DNA of 64,000 nt, from contig CAIPYE010000014.1 in assembly GCA_903869265.1 (NCBI GenBank), positions 394,951 through 458,950 on the forward strand, read 5' to 3'. Made by a program: the position numbers and the translations under genes. How positions within the stretch are numbered: the stretch's first letter is position 1; every line of letters starts with the position of its first letter. This document shows, piece after piece, positions 43,263 through 52,762 of the stretch. This DNA comes from an uncultured delta proteobacterium (GTDB lineage: Bacteria; Desulfobacterota; Desulfobulbia; Desulfobulbales; Desulfurivibrionaceae). The notes below the pieces were generated by a model. The model was given only the letters and a program-made list of their open reading frames with translations. It made no database searches and was not told the origin of the DNA.

Positions 43263-44234
43263 CTATACCAGAAACCGGAACTCTCCCTTGCCCAGCAAAT
43301 CCTGAAGATGGAGTACGCCCGCCAGCTTGCCTTTGTGATCGGTCACCGGCAGGAAGGTTATTTCGTGGCGCTGCATGATGCTCAAGGCGTCGGCGGCCAG
43401 GAGATCCGTGGTAATGGTTTTGGGCGCCTTGGTTATGGTGTCCGCCAGGGTGAGGTCGCTCAGGCTGCCGCCTTTCTGGCTGATAAAGCGGCGCAGATCG
43501 CCATCGGTCAGGATGCCGGTAATGGTTTCTTCCTGCATGATCAGGACCGCGCCCAGGTTCTTGGCGTTCAGTTCGGCAATGGCCGCAGCTAAGGTGCTGG
43601 TTTGGGCAACCTTGGGAACCGCCGTGCCGGTGAGCATTACCTCCGCCACGTTTACCTTGAGGCGTTCCCCAAGGCTGCCGGCCGGATGGTTGCGCCGAAA
43701 ATCGCTTTCCTTGAACTGCTTGAGATTCAGGAGGACTACGGCCAGGGCATCGCCCATGGCCAGGGCGGCAGTGGTGCTGGCCGTGGGGGCCAACCCCATC
43801 GGGCAGGCCTCCCGCGGCACTGCGACCTTGAGCACTGCATCGGCGCCTTGGGCCAGGCTGGAGGAGGGGCTGCCGGTCATGGCAATGATTTTGGCTCCGC
43901 GCTTTTTGAGGTTGGGGAGCAGGAGGCTGAGCTCCGCGGTTTCACCGCTGTAGGAGATGGCAAGAATGACGTCCTGGGGGTCCACCATGCCCAGATCGCC
44001 GTGCATGGCCTCCACCGGGTGGAGAAACAGGGCCGGGGTGCCGGTGCTGTTCATGGTGGCGGCGATTTTCTGGCCGATGATCCCTGATTTGCCGATGCCG
44101 GTGATCACCACTCGGGCCGGGCAGGCCATGATCATGGCCACCGCTTTCTCAAAATCGGCGTCTATCTGCTCAAGCAGGGCGGTGATGCCTTCCGCTTCAA
44201 TCCTGAGAACTTCCTTGGCCTGTTCAATGCTCAT
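43263..44234 (-). CDS. kdsD: Arabinose-5-phosphate isomerase (KpsF/GutQ/KdsD family)
   Basis: A 323-aa protein. An N-terminal SIS domain (VVITGIGKSGIIGQKIAATM; LAISYSGETAELSLLLP) is followed by two CBS domains (from about residue 205 to the end). It makes arabinose-5-phosphate from ribulose-5-phosphate, the first step of KDO synthesis for lipopolysaccharide. Start at 44234 with CGGAAG upstream; a longer frame to 44462 overlaps purF and is not credible. 31 bp after purF on the same strand. Confidence 0.94.
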   Translation of the reverse strand: MSIEQAKEVLRIEAEGITALLEQIDADFEKAVAMIMACPARVVITGIGKSGIIGQKIAATMNSTGTPALFLHPVEAMHGDLGMVDPQDVILAISYSGETAELSLLLPNLKKRGAKIIAMTGSPSSSLAQGADAVLKVAVPREACPMGLAPTASTTAALAMGDALAVVLLNLKQFKESDFRRNHPAGSLGERLKVNVAEVMLTGTAVPKVAQTSTLAAAIAELNAKNLGAVLIMQEETITGILTDGDLRRFISQKGGSLSDLTLADTITKAPKTITTDLLAADALSIMQRHEITFLPVTDHKGKLAGVLHLQDLLGKGEFRFLV

Positions 44235-44265
44235 TGGTCTTCCGGTGTTTTTGCGGTGGGGAATT

Positions 44266-45702
44266 TTATTTTTTGCCCGTGGACTGGCAGGCGTTTCTGG
44301 TGCCAAGGAGGAGCTTGCAGAACTCCTTGTCCGGCTCCACCGGATAATTTCCGTCAAAGCAGGCTTTGCAATAGCCGTCCGGCGGGCCGCCGCAGGCTTC
44401 CAGCAATCCCTCAAGGCTGAGGTAGTAGAGGGAGTCAAGACCCAGGTAATCGCGGATTTCATCGACGCTTTTCTTGTTGGCGATGAGCTCGCCGCCCGAG
44501 GGAAAGTCGATTCCGTAGTAGCAGGGGTTCCGGGTGGGCGGGCAGCTGATCAGCATGTGTATCTCTTTTACCCCGGTTTCGCGCAGAGACTTGACCCTGG
44601 AACGGCCGGTGGTGCCCCGGATGATGGAGTCGTCCAGGATGATGACCCGTTTGTCTTTTAAAAAAGAGCGGATGGGGTTCAGTTTGACCCGTACCGAGAA
44701 ATCGCGCATGGACTGGGTGGGCTGGATAAAGGTGCGGCCCACATAGTGGTTGCGGATCACCGCCATTTCAAGGGGGATGCCCGAGGCCTGCGAAAAACCG
44801 ATGGCCGCGTAGTTGCCCGAGTCGGGAAAGGGCATGACGAAATCCGCCTGGATTTTGCATTCGCGGGCCAGAATCTCGCCCATGCGTTTGCGGCTTTGGT
44901 AGACGTTTATGCCGAAGATGTCGCTGTCGGGCCGGGCAAAATACACCTGCTCGAAGATGCAGAAGCTGCGTTGTTGGCTGGTGTCGAGGCGGAGGGAACG
45001 CTGGCCATCGCGGTCGATGATCAGGATTTCGCCGGGCTCGATGTCGCGGACATACTGGGCCTCGACCAGGTCGAGGGCGCAGGTTTCCGAGGCGACGATG
45101 AAGCCGCCGTTGTTGAGCTTGCCCAGACAGAGCGGCCTGAAGCCTCCGGCATCGCGCACGGCGATGAGCTTGTCTTCGGTCAAGAGCAGGATGGAGTACG
45201 CGCCCTTGATGCTCTCGAAGGTGTCGATAAGCGCCTTGTCCAGGCCAAGGTGGGAGCAGCGGGCGAGCAGATGGACCACCACCTCGCTGTCCATGGTGGA
45301 CTGGAAGATCGACCCCTTTTTTTCCAGCTCGTTGCGCAGGGAGCGGATATTGACCAGGTTGCCGTTATGGGCCACGGCCACGGTGCAGCCCTGGTGGGTG
45401 GCGGTGAACGGCTGGGCGTTGACGATGTTGGAGGCGCCGGTGGTTGAGTAGCGGACATGGCCCACGGTGAGGTGGCCTTTCAGTCCTTGCAGGTCGGCTT
45501 CGCTGAAAACATCGTGCACCAACCCCATTCCCTTGTGCTGGGAGATCCGACTGCCGTCGCTGGCCACGATACCGGCGCTCTCCTGACCCCGATGCTGGAG
45601 GGCGTAAAGGCCGAAGTAGGTGAGCTTGGCCGCATCCTCATGGCCGAAAATCCCACAAACGCCGCATTCGTCCTTGGGGCGTGATGCGTCTGAGTATGTC
45701 AT
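44266..45702 (-). CDS. purF: Amidophosphoribosyltransferase, Fe-S type
   Basis: A 478-aa PurF, the first committed step of purine synthesis. The nucleophile Cys lies in DECGVCGIFGHED after a 12-residue propeptide. ALQHRGQESAGIV is the glutaminase loop; VIILDDSIIRGTT is the PRPP site. NPCYYGIDFPS and GYCKACFDGNYPVE supply Cys ligands of the [4Fe-4S] cluster as in B. subtilis PurF, so propeptide removal and cluster assembly are expected. Start 45702 with GAGGAA upstream. Confidence 0.95.
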   Translation of the reverse strand: MTYSDASRPKDECGVCGIFGHEDAAKLTYFGLYALQHRGQESAGIVASDGSRISQHKGMGLVHDVFSEADLQGLKGHLTVGHVRYSTTGASNIVNAQPFTATHQGCTVAVAHNGNLVNIRSLRNELEKKGSIFQSTMDSEVVVHLLARCSHLGLDKALIDTFESIKGAYSILLLTEDKLIAVRDAGGFRPLCLGKLNNGGFIVASETCALDLVEAQYVRDIEPGEILIIDRDGQRSLRLDTSQQRSFCIFEQVYFARPDSDIFGINVYQSRKRMGEILARECKIQADFVMPFPDSGNYAAIGFSQASGIPLEMAVIRNHYVGRTFIQPTQSMRDFSVRVKLNPIRSFLKDKRVIILDDSIIRGTTGRSRVKSLRETGVKEIHMLISCPPTRNPCYYGIDFPSGGELIANKKSVDEIRDYLGLDSLYYLSLEGLLEACGGPPDGYCKACFDGNYPVEPDKEFCKLLLGTRNACQSTGKK

Positions 45703-45796
45703 GGTGTCTTGTTCCTCATGATGTTCCTTGCCGTCCACCTGGAAAAAAGGAGAAAATATACCCCCTTTTATATGGATGGGAAATGTTTTTTTCTCA

Positions 45797-45938
45797 TAAC
45801 GGTTCAGCAGCACCACATCTGCTTCGCAGTCTAGCAGGCTCGCTTAGCTGTCATCGGCCTGCTCGCGTGCAATAGCACACTTCGCAGACCTCTTCCGCGC
45901 ATCTGCGGCAGCAGCGAAGCGGCGCTGCTGACCCGTTA
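45797..45938. repeat. Foldback repeat element, copy B (MITE/REP-like)
   Basis: 142 bp with terminal inverted repeats TAACGGTTCAGCAGC (45797-45811) and GCTGCTGACCCGTTA (45924-45938), 14 of 15 matching. The interior matches copy A at 10655-10797 over most of its length, including CTCGCTTAGCTGTCATC and CAGACCTCTTCCGCGCATCT. It lies between purF and metF and ends 2 bp from the metF stop codon, so the metF mRNA runs straight into the foldback. Confidence 0.85.
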
Positions 45939-45940
45939 GG

Positions 45941-47542
45941 TTATTTCTGGGGCGGATTTTTTTCTTTTTCTGTCCCGGCGTGGTCCAACCCCCGGAAAAA
46001 ATTAAGCCAGGAGGAGGTGTTATTGAGCGCCCAGTTGCGCGGGGGGACAAAGCCATGGTGCATGGATTCCGGCAGGCCTCGGGCGGCAAGGCGTTCGTAG
46101 ATCCGCACATAGAGGCAGCGCTTCTTGCCGGGATACACCTCGCACCAGCCGTCGCGGCTGCCGCCGCAGGGGCCGTTCAACAGGTATTTGGCGCAGCCGG
46201 ATTGCGGACAGACAAAGGCGAGATCGCCCAGGGTGCAGTCCCCGCAGTTCTGGCAGCCGAAAAGGAGAAACTTGGTCACATGTTCCAGGTGGGTGAGGGT
46301 GTTATCCAGCTTGCCGCCTTCCAGGGCAAGACAGATTTTTTTGCACACCGGGTAGAGCGGCGCCTCCTGGGTAAAGGCCAGGTTGTGGACGAGTCTGGCC
46401 AAGCGGTAGTTGACCTGCAAGCCTGTTTGTCCTTCCGCGCAGGGCGCGGGTTCGCTGGTGTTGAGGCCGGTTTTTTCGTCTTTTTTATAGAGATAAAAGC
46501 CGTCTTCGTGCCAGTAGGCCATCTCCTGCGCCAATTCGTGCCAGTTTTCGGCAAAGGAATCGGCGGTGGTGAGGAGAAAGTCGATGTTGTCATAGGTGAG
46601 CCCCGGCCCGCCGAGATGGGCGCCCGCATAACCCAACCCCTTGAGGATGGCCAGCAGCTTCGCCCCCCGCAGCAGTCGGGCCTGTTTGCCCTTGTCCGGG
46701 TTGGCCGCCTCGCTCCGGATTTCAGTGTACAGCGTATCGGTGATGATGCAGCCTGGGATTTTCCCGGTGTGCATGAGATTGGCCACCGTGAGGTTGGGAA
46801 CAAAGACATTGCCCAGTACCGGCAGGTTCAAGTTATTCTGGCGGACATACTGGAGCACCTCGTGGAATTTGCGGGCATCGTAGCCGACCTGGGTAATGAT
46901 GTAGTTTGCGCCCCGCTCAGTCTTGCGGTGAAGCTTTGCGTACTGCATCAGTAACTCCGATTCAAGCCGTTTGAAGGGGGAGAGGGCCACGCCCATGAGA
47001 AACGAGGTGGGCTGGATGGCGCCCCGGCCCCGGTCCGGACCGTAGTTGCCTTGATTCATCCGGGAGATGAGATCCAGAACATGCACCGAGCCAAGGTCGA
47101 AAACCGGCTTGGGGAATCCCTGGTAGCCTTCCTGGGGATAATCGCCGGTGATCACCAGCAGATCGCGGATGCCCAAGCGGTCCCAGGCAAAGAGCAGGCT
47201 TTCCATCTGGTTGCGGTTCTTGTCCTTGCTGGAAAAATGGACGATCACGTCAAGGCCCATTTTCTGGATCTCGCGGCCCAGAACTTCCGGGGACAGGGCG
47301 GCCTGGCCTCCGGCATTTTCGGTGATGCTCACCGCCTGGATGCGCGGGTCGCGGGCCAATTTTTCCGCCAGTTCCAAGGTGCGGTCGTGCTCCCGGCTGT
47401 GCCCTCCCCGGCTTGGCACCAGTTCCAGGGTGATGGTGAATTGATCGGGGTTAACGAGCGATTGGCGGAAAGGGGATTTTTTCTCAGCCTGCATGGATGC
47501 GGTATCCGGGGTGTGGGGTTGGATGATTTTTTCCTTGCTCAT
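45941..47542 (-). CDS. metF: Methylenetetrahydrofolate reductase fused to MetV-like Cys domain
   Basis: A roughly 533-aa protein. The N-terminal TIM barrel (TITLELVPSRGG; VSITENAGGQAAL; DLLVITGDYP; GANYIITQVGYDARKF) is MTHFR, reducing methylene- to methyl-tetrahydrofolate. The C-terminus has the MTHFR-C motif set: CQNCGDCTLGDLAFVCPQSG, CAKYLLNGPCGGSRDGWCE and KKRCLYVRIYERLA. The fusion brings reductase and electron-input domain together, while a separate metV lies 4 kb away. The exact start is uncertain (47542 or the later ATG of MQAEKKSPF); neither has a good ribosome site. Confidence 0.9.
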   Translation of the reverse strand: MSKEKIIQPHTPDTASMQAEKKSPFRQSLVNPDQFTITLELVPSRGGHSREHDRTLELAEKLARDPRIQAVSITENAGGQAALSPEVLGREIQKMGLDVIVHFSSKDKNRNQMESLLFAWDRLGIRDLLVITGDYPQEGYQGFPKPVFDLGSVHVLDLISRMNQGNYGPDRGRGAIQPTSFLMGVALSPFKRLESELLMQYAKLHRKTERGANYIITQVGYDARKFHEVLQYVRQNNLNLPVLGNVFVPNLTVANLMHTGKIPGCIITDTLYTEIRSEAANPDKGKQARLLRGAKLLAILKGLGYAGAHLGGPGLTYDNIDFLLTTADSFAENWHELAQEMAYWHEDGFYLYKKDEKTGLNTSEPAPCAEGQTGLQVNYRLARLVHNLAFTQEAPLYPVCKKICLALEGGKLDNTLTHLEHVTKFLLFGCQNCGDCTLGDLAFVCPQSGCAKYLLNGPCGGSRDGWCEVYPGKKRCLYVRIYERLAARGLPESMHHGFVPPRNWALNNTSSWLNFFRGLDHAGTEKEKNPPQK

Positions 47543-47630
47543 CAGGAGAATGCAAGTAACCATAACCATTATTTATGGAAAAGGAAACAATCGGGCTGGG
47601 AGTTGACAGCTTATGACCGAGGGCTACAAA

Positions 47631-48293
47631 ATGGGGAAGGAGACGTTTTGGCGGCAGGCAGCCGGGGTTTTTGACGAGCGGGCCGCGGAATATGATGGTT
47701 GGTTTGAGAACAGCCTGCTCTTTGCCATTGAGCGTGTTGCTCTGCAAGAGCTGACCACGCCGCTTCTGGGGCCGAAGCTTGAGATCGGTGTCGGTCCGGG
47801 TCGCTTTGCCGAGGCATTGGGCGTGGAGTTTGGGATTGATCCGGCCTTGGCCCCGCTGGCGTTTGCCAGAAAACGGGGGGTGCGGGTGAGTCAGGCGGTG
47901 GGGGAGGCTCTGCCCTATGCCGGGCAAAGCATGCAAACGGTGTTGCTGCTCTTTACCTTCTGTTTTCTCGTTGATCCCCGCCCGGTGCTGTGGGAGTGCC
48001 GGAGGGTGCTCAAGCCCGGCGGGCATCTGGTGCTGGGGCTCATTGTGGCGGATAGCCCCTGGGGCAGAATGCTCCAGCAAAAGAAGGAGGGCGGGCATCC
48101 ATTCTACCAACAGGCCCGGTTTTATGAGCCGAGCGAGGTGGAGCAATGCCTGGCTGGTTGCGGTTTTGTCGTGGAGGAAATACGCTCCAGCCTGATCCAG
48201 CCGCCGGAGGCGTTGCGGGAGAGGGAGCGCTCCCGGGCTGGGCTGGTCAGTCAGGCGGGTTTCGCGATTCTGGTTGCCGGGGCGGGTCCGTGA
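47631..48293 (+). CDS. Class I SAM-dependent methyltransferase
   Basis: A 220-aa protein. GPKLEIGVGPGRFAEAL is motif I for SAM, GIDPALAPL motif II, LLFTFCFLVDPRPVLWECRR the post-motif, and LKPGGHLVLGLI motif III. It belongs to the Methyltransf_11 (UbiE-like) group; substrate unknown. ATG at 47631 has GAGGG 7 bp upstream; an earlier ATG at 47613 lacks one. Its end overlaps the convergent zinc-ribbon gene. Confidence 0.8.
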   Translation: MGKETFWRQAAGVFDERAAEYDGWFENSLLFAIERVALQELTTPLLGPKLEIGVGPGRFAEALGVEFGIDPALAPLAFARKRGVRVSQAVGEALPYAGQSMQTVLLLFTFCFLVDPRPVLWECRRVLKPGGHLVLGLIVADSPWGRMLQQKKEGGHPFYQQARFYEPSEVEQCLAGCGFVVEEIRSSLIQPPEALRERERSRAGLVSQAGFAILVAGAGP

Positions 48294-48501
48294 GCCAGTT
48301 TTTTCGCTCCCGAAGGAACTCGGCGGCGAGGAAGGCCGCACCGCTCACAATGATGCCTGCGGCGGTGATCACCGCCAGCCAGGCGTGGGAGTGGTTCCTC
48401 CGAGGCTGCTCCATTGGGGGCAGGTCGCGTCTGCAATACCGGCAGACCAAGGCTTGGCTGTGGATGTCTTCCTTGCAGAATGGGCAGATTCGAGTACGCA
48501 T
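48247..48501 (-). CDS. Zinc-ribbon protein with one membrane helix
   Basis: An 84-aa protein: RICPFCKEDI and LVCRYCRRDL form a four-Cys zinc ribbon, then a membrane helix (HAWLAVITAAGIIVSGAAFL) and a short charged tail. Probably membrane-attached; function unknown. The last 47 bp overlap the methyltransferase on the opposite strand. Start uncertain between 48501 and 48513. Confidence 0.55.
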   Translation of the reverse strand: MRTRICPFCKEDIHSQALVCRYCRRDLPPMEQPRRNHSHAWLAVITAAGIIVSGAAFLAAEFLRERKNWLTDPPRQPESRNPPD

Positions 48502-48690
48502 GTCGATAACCATATCGTGAGTGCCTGAGGGTTGTCAAGAAGGAGGTTCGGCGTTTTTTGCGTTTGCCTTTCTCTCTTTGGTCAAGGCGGAGACCACAAG
48601 ATTTTCCTTGTCAGCGCAGGGTTCCCTTTGTTAAGATAAATCAATTATACTCTGAATACAATTATCCCCATGAAATACAAGGAGAAAATT

Positions 48691-49020
48691 ATGGCGAGCG
48701 ACAAAGTTATCCAGGTTTCCGACACCGATTTCGGCGTAAAGGTCATACAGTCCGAGGTTCCTTTTCTCTTGGATTTTTGGGCGCCCTGGTGTGGCCCCTG
48801 CAAGGCGATTGGTCCGGTTATCGACGAGCTGGCCGCCGAGTTTGACGGCAAGCTCAAGGTTGGGAAGATGAATGTCGATGACAACCCCGTCACCCCCGGA
48901 AAATACGGGATTCGGGCCATTCCCACCCTGATTCTCTTCAAGGGCGGGGAGGTTGCCGATCAGGTGACCGGGGCGGTGGGAAAACAGCAGCTCAAGGCTA
49001 TGATCGAAAAGGCTTTATAG
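48691..49020 (+). CDS. trxA: Thioredoxin
   Basis: A 109-aa thioredoxin with the active site WAPWCGPCKAIGP, the cis-Pro loop IRAIPTLILFKGG and the buried Asp in LLDFWAP. It is a general protein disulfide reductase. AAGGAG lies 8 bp before the ATG at 48691. A candidate promoter is TTGTCA (48608-48613), 18 bp, TAAGAT (48632-48637). Confidence 0.95.
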   Translation: MASDKVIQVSDTDFGVKVIQSEVPFLLDFWAPWCGPCKAIGPVIDELAAEFDGKLKVGKMNVDDNPVTPGKYGIRAIPTLILFKGGEVADQVTGAVGKQQLKAMIEKAL

Positions 49021-49105
49021 TCTCTGGTTTTATTGGTGATGGCTTCGAGGCCCCGGTTTTTGTGCGCCAGGCCTTTTTCTTTTTGCTGAAATGGATGAGC
49101 GGGAC

Positions 49106-49927
49106 ATGATTTTTTCAAAACAGAATCGTCGATTTTTTCGGGCCTGTGTCCTGGCTCTTGCCATGATGACCTTAGCCACCGGACTCAGCGGGTGCGCGAC
49201 CCTTGACACCATGCTGGGCTGGGTGGGCCTCGGCTCCGAGGCAGCGCCGGAAACCCCGGAAGCCCTGGCCATGGAGGGGATGACCGACTTCAACCGCGGA
49301 AAATACAGCGCGGCCTTGAAGCGTTTTGTGGAGATAAAAGACCGGTTTCCTTTCAGCGAAGTGGCGCTCTTGGCTGAGCTGAAGGCCGCTGATTCCAATT
49401 ACTACATGGACAAGTTCAGCGAGGCCAAGACCATGTATGAGGAGTTCGAGGCCAACCATCCGACCAATGAGGCTGTTCCCTATGTTCTGTTCCAGGTCGG
49501 CATGTGCTATTATTCGCAGATCGGCACCCATGACCGTGATCCGGGCAATGCCCAGAACGCGGTGCAGGCCTTTGAGCGCCTGAATCGCTCCTTTCCCAAA
49601 TCGCCCTATTTTGTCGAGGCCTCGGCCAGAACCCAGGCTGCCAAGGATTTCCTGGCTCAGCATGAGTTTTCCGTCGCCACCTTCTATGTGCGCACCGACG
49701 AAGATGCGCAGGCCCAGGGACGGCTTGAGTATCTGCTTGCTATCTACCCCCAGTCCAGCGTTTCGCCCCAGGCCACGGAGCTGCTGGCCCAGTTGAAATC
49801 CGGCAAGGGCATCGAGAAAACCTGGCGTCGGTATGTGCCCACGATTTCCCTGCCGGACTGGAAGTCCTTGCCCTCCGCCTTCGGCATCATGCCCGGCGGC
49901 AGCGGTGCTGGTGCTGCCAAGGAGTAG
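49106..49927 (+). CDS. bamD: Outer membrane assembly lipoprotein BamD
   Basis: A 273-aa lipoprotein. A signal peptide (RRFFRACVLALAMMTLATGL) ends in the lipobox LSGC. It is followed by TPR-like repeats: GMTDFNRGKYSAALKRFVEI, KFSEAKTMYEEFEANHPTNE and AQNAVQAFERLNRSFPKSPY. BamD is the essential partner of BamA in folding outer membrane beta barrels, so the cell is diderm. ATG at 49106 with GAGCGGG upstream; 49091 is possible. Confidence 0.9.
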   Translation: MIFSKQNRRFFRACVLALAMMTLATGLSGCATLDTMLGWVGLGSEAAPETPEALAMEGMTDFNRGKYSAALKRFVEIKDRFPFSEVALLAELKAADSNYYMDKFSEAKTMYEEFEANHPTNEAVPYVLFQVGMCYYSQIGTHDRDPGNAQNAVQAFERLNRSFPKSPYFVEASARTQAAKDFLAQHEFSVATFYVRTDEDAQAQGRLEYLLAIYPQSSVSPQATELLAQLKSGKGIEKTWRRYVPTISLPDWKSLPSAFGIMPGGSGAGAAKE

Positions 49928-49956
49928 GACTTCTGGCTTACATGCTGTTTATCTTG

Positions 49957-49992
49957 ATGGGCCTTCCCTGTTTTTTTGCGGGTAAGGCCCAT
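49957..49992. terminator. Terminator between convergent bamD and queH
   Basis: ATGGGCCTTCCC and GGTAAGGCCCAT form an imperfect hairpin around TGTTTTTTTGC, followed by TGTTGTTT. It serves the ends of both bamD and queH. Confidence 0.65.
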
Positions 49993-49998
49993 TGTTGT

Positions 49999-50571
49999 TT
50001 ATTCCCCCGTCGTTAGTGCTGCTGTGTTCTTTCCTTTTCGAAACTTCTTATCGTAGCGTTCCTGTTCGCTGTAGATGCAACCGCAATAAGGTTGCCGGTA
50101 GAGCCCCATCTCCAGGCTGGCGTCGATCCCTTCCTGCCAGCCGACTCGAAAATCCTCGTAGTAAAACGGTACCCCGAATTGTGTCGCCAGCTCTTCGCCC
50201 ACGGCGCGGATGGTTTCGTGACGCTGGTAACGACTGTACAGCAGGGTGGTGCTGAAGGCGTCCGCCCCGATCTCCTTGGCTTTTTTCGCCGTCGCTTCAA
50301 GGCGCATCCGATAGCAGAGGGGGCAGCGGTCCTCCTCGTGAAACACCACCCGGCGCAGGTATTCCTTAAGGCCGTATTCCCGCTCGTACTCCACGTCCAA
50401 GGCCATCCGGTGCGCCAGATCTTCCACCGTGGTGATCCGTTGGCGGAATTCCCGGAAGGGATGGATGTTGGGATTATGGAAATATCCGCGCACCGTTAGG
50501 CCCTGGGCGCGCAGGGCGGTGAGCGGAAAAATGGTGCAGGGGCCGCAGCAGAGATGCAGGAGAACGGTCAT
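49999..50571 (-). CDS. queH: Epoxyqueuosine reductase QueH
   Basis: A 190-aa protein of the QueH (DUF208) family, which reduces epoxyqueuosine to queuosine in tRNA without cobalamin. Cys motifs: LLHLCCGPC at the start, EDRCPLCYRMRLEATAKKA in the middle and RQPYCGCIYSEQER at the end; these hold a [4Fe-4S] cluster and an extra metal. It precedes nothing else of the queuosine pathway; the NifA-like gene follows 8 bp upstream on the same strand. Confidence 0.93.
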   Translation of the reverse strand: MTVLLHLCCGPCTIFPLTALRAQGLTVRGYFHNPNIHPFREFRQRITTVEDLAHRMALDVEYEREYGLKEYLRRVVFHEEDRCPLCYRMRLEATAKKAKEIGADAFSTTLLYSRYQRHETIRAVGEELATQFGVPFYYEDFRVGWQEGIDASLEMGLYRQPYCGCIYSEQERYDKKFRKGKNTAALTTGE

Positions 50572-50579
50572 CTTCCACC

Positions 50580-52124
<1,545 letters not shown>

Positions 52125-52248
52125 GTGCTTCCCTCGGGTCTTTCTTACGGTTTGGTATGCATCGTTTTGTAACGCGCAGGCATTGTAACAAATTTGTCTG
52201 ATATTGCACCTGAAAATGTGGGTGAGGAGGCAGGCGCCGAGGTCTTTG

Positions 52249-52755
52249 CTACAGGCTGCGGGCAAGGCAGGCAGACCAGATTGTGTAGCCAAGATCGCTG
52301 AGATGCACGCCATCGTCGGTGAAGCAGGCGGCAACGGACTGGGCCTCCGTGTTGAAAGTTGCGAACAGGTCGAGAAACGCGGTTTTTTTCTGTAGGCTGA
52401 GCTGGAGCAACCCTTGGTTCACGCGGGGAACGGTGGAGGGGGCAAGGTGGGCGACCCGGAGGGGCGGCAGGCCGGTGATGGTAATGCGTTCCGGTGGGAG
52501 TAAGCTGACCAAAACGGCCAGAATTTTTTCGTAGTCTGGCAGAAAGGCAAAGTCTTCCATGAGCAGATTATTGGTGCCGATCATGATCAACACGCGCTCC
52601 GGGTCGGGGCAGCGGCGCAGAAGTCGGGGAAGGTTGGCAAGCAGGCCAGCCACGGTTTCTCCGGCCATTCCGGCGTTGATTACCGTGTGCGCGGGAAAGC
52701 AGGTCTGCCAGTTGTGAAATTCAACGAGAGAATCGCCAAGGAACAGGAGCTTCAT
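52249..52755 (-). CDS. SGNH/GDSL-family hydrolase
   Basis: A 168-aa esterase-like protein. [14 protein letters not shown] gives block I with the nucleophile Ser; [14 protein letters not shown] the Gly block; [12 protein letters not shown] the Asn block; and [13 protein letters not shown] the catalytic Asp-x-x-His. Substrate unknown (lipid, acyl-CoA or polysaccharide ester). It begins 7 bp after glgX and is likely co-transcribed. Confidence 0.85.
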   Translation of the reverse strand: MKLLFLGDSLVEFHNWQTCFPAHTVINAGMAGETVAGLLANLPRLLRRCPDPERVLIMIGTNNLLMEDFAFLPDYEKILAVLVSLLPPERITITGLPPLRVAHLAPSTVPRVNQGLLQLSLQKKTAFLDLFATFNTEAQSVAACFTDDGVHLSDLGYTIWSACLARSL

Positions 52756-52762
52756 GGTTGGC

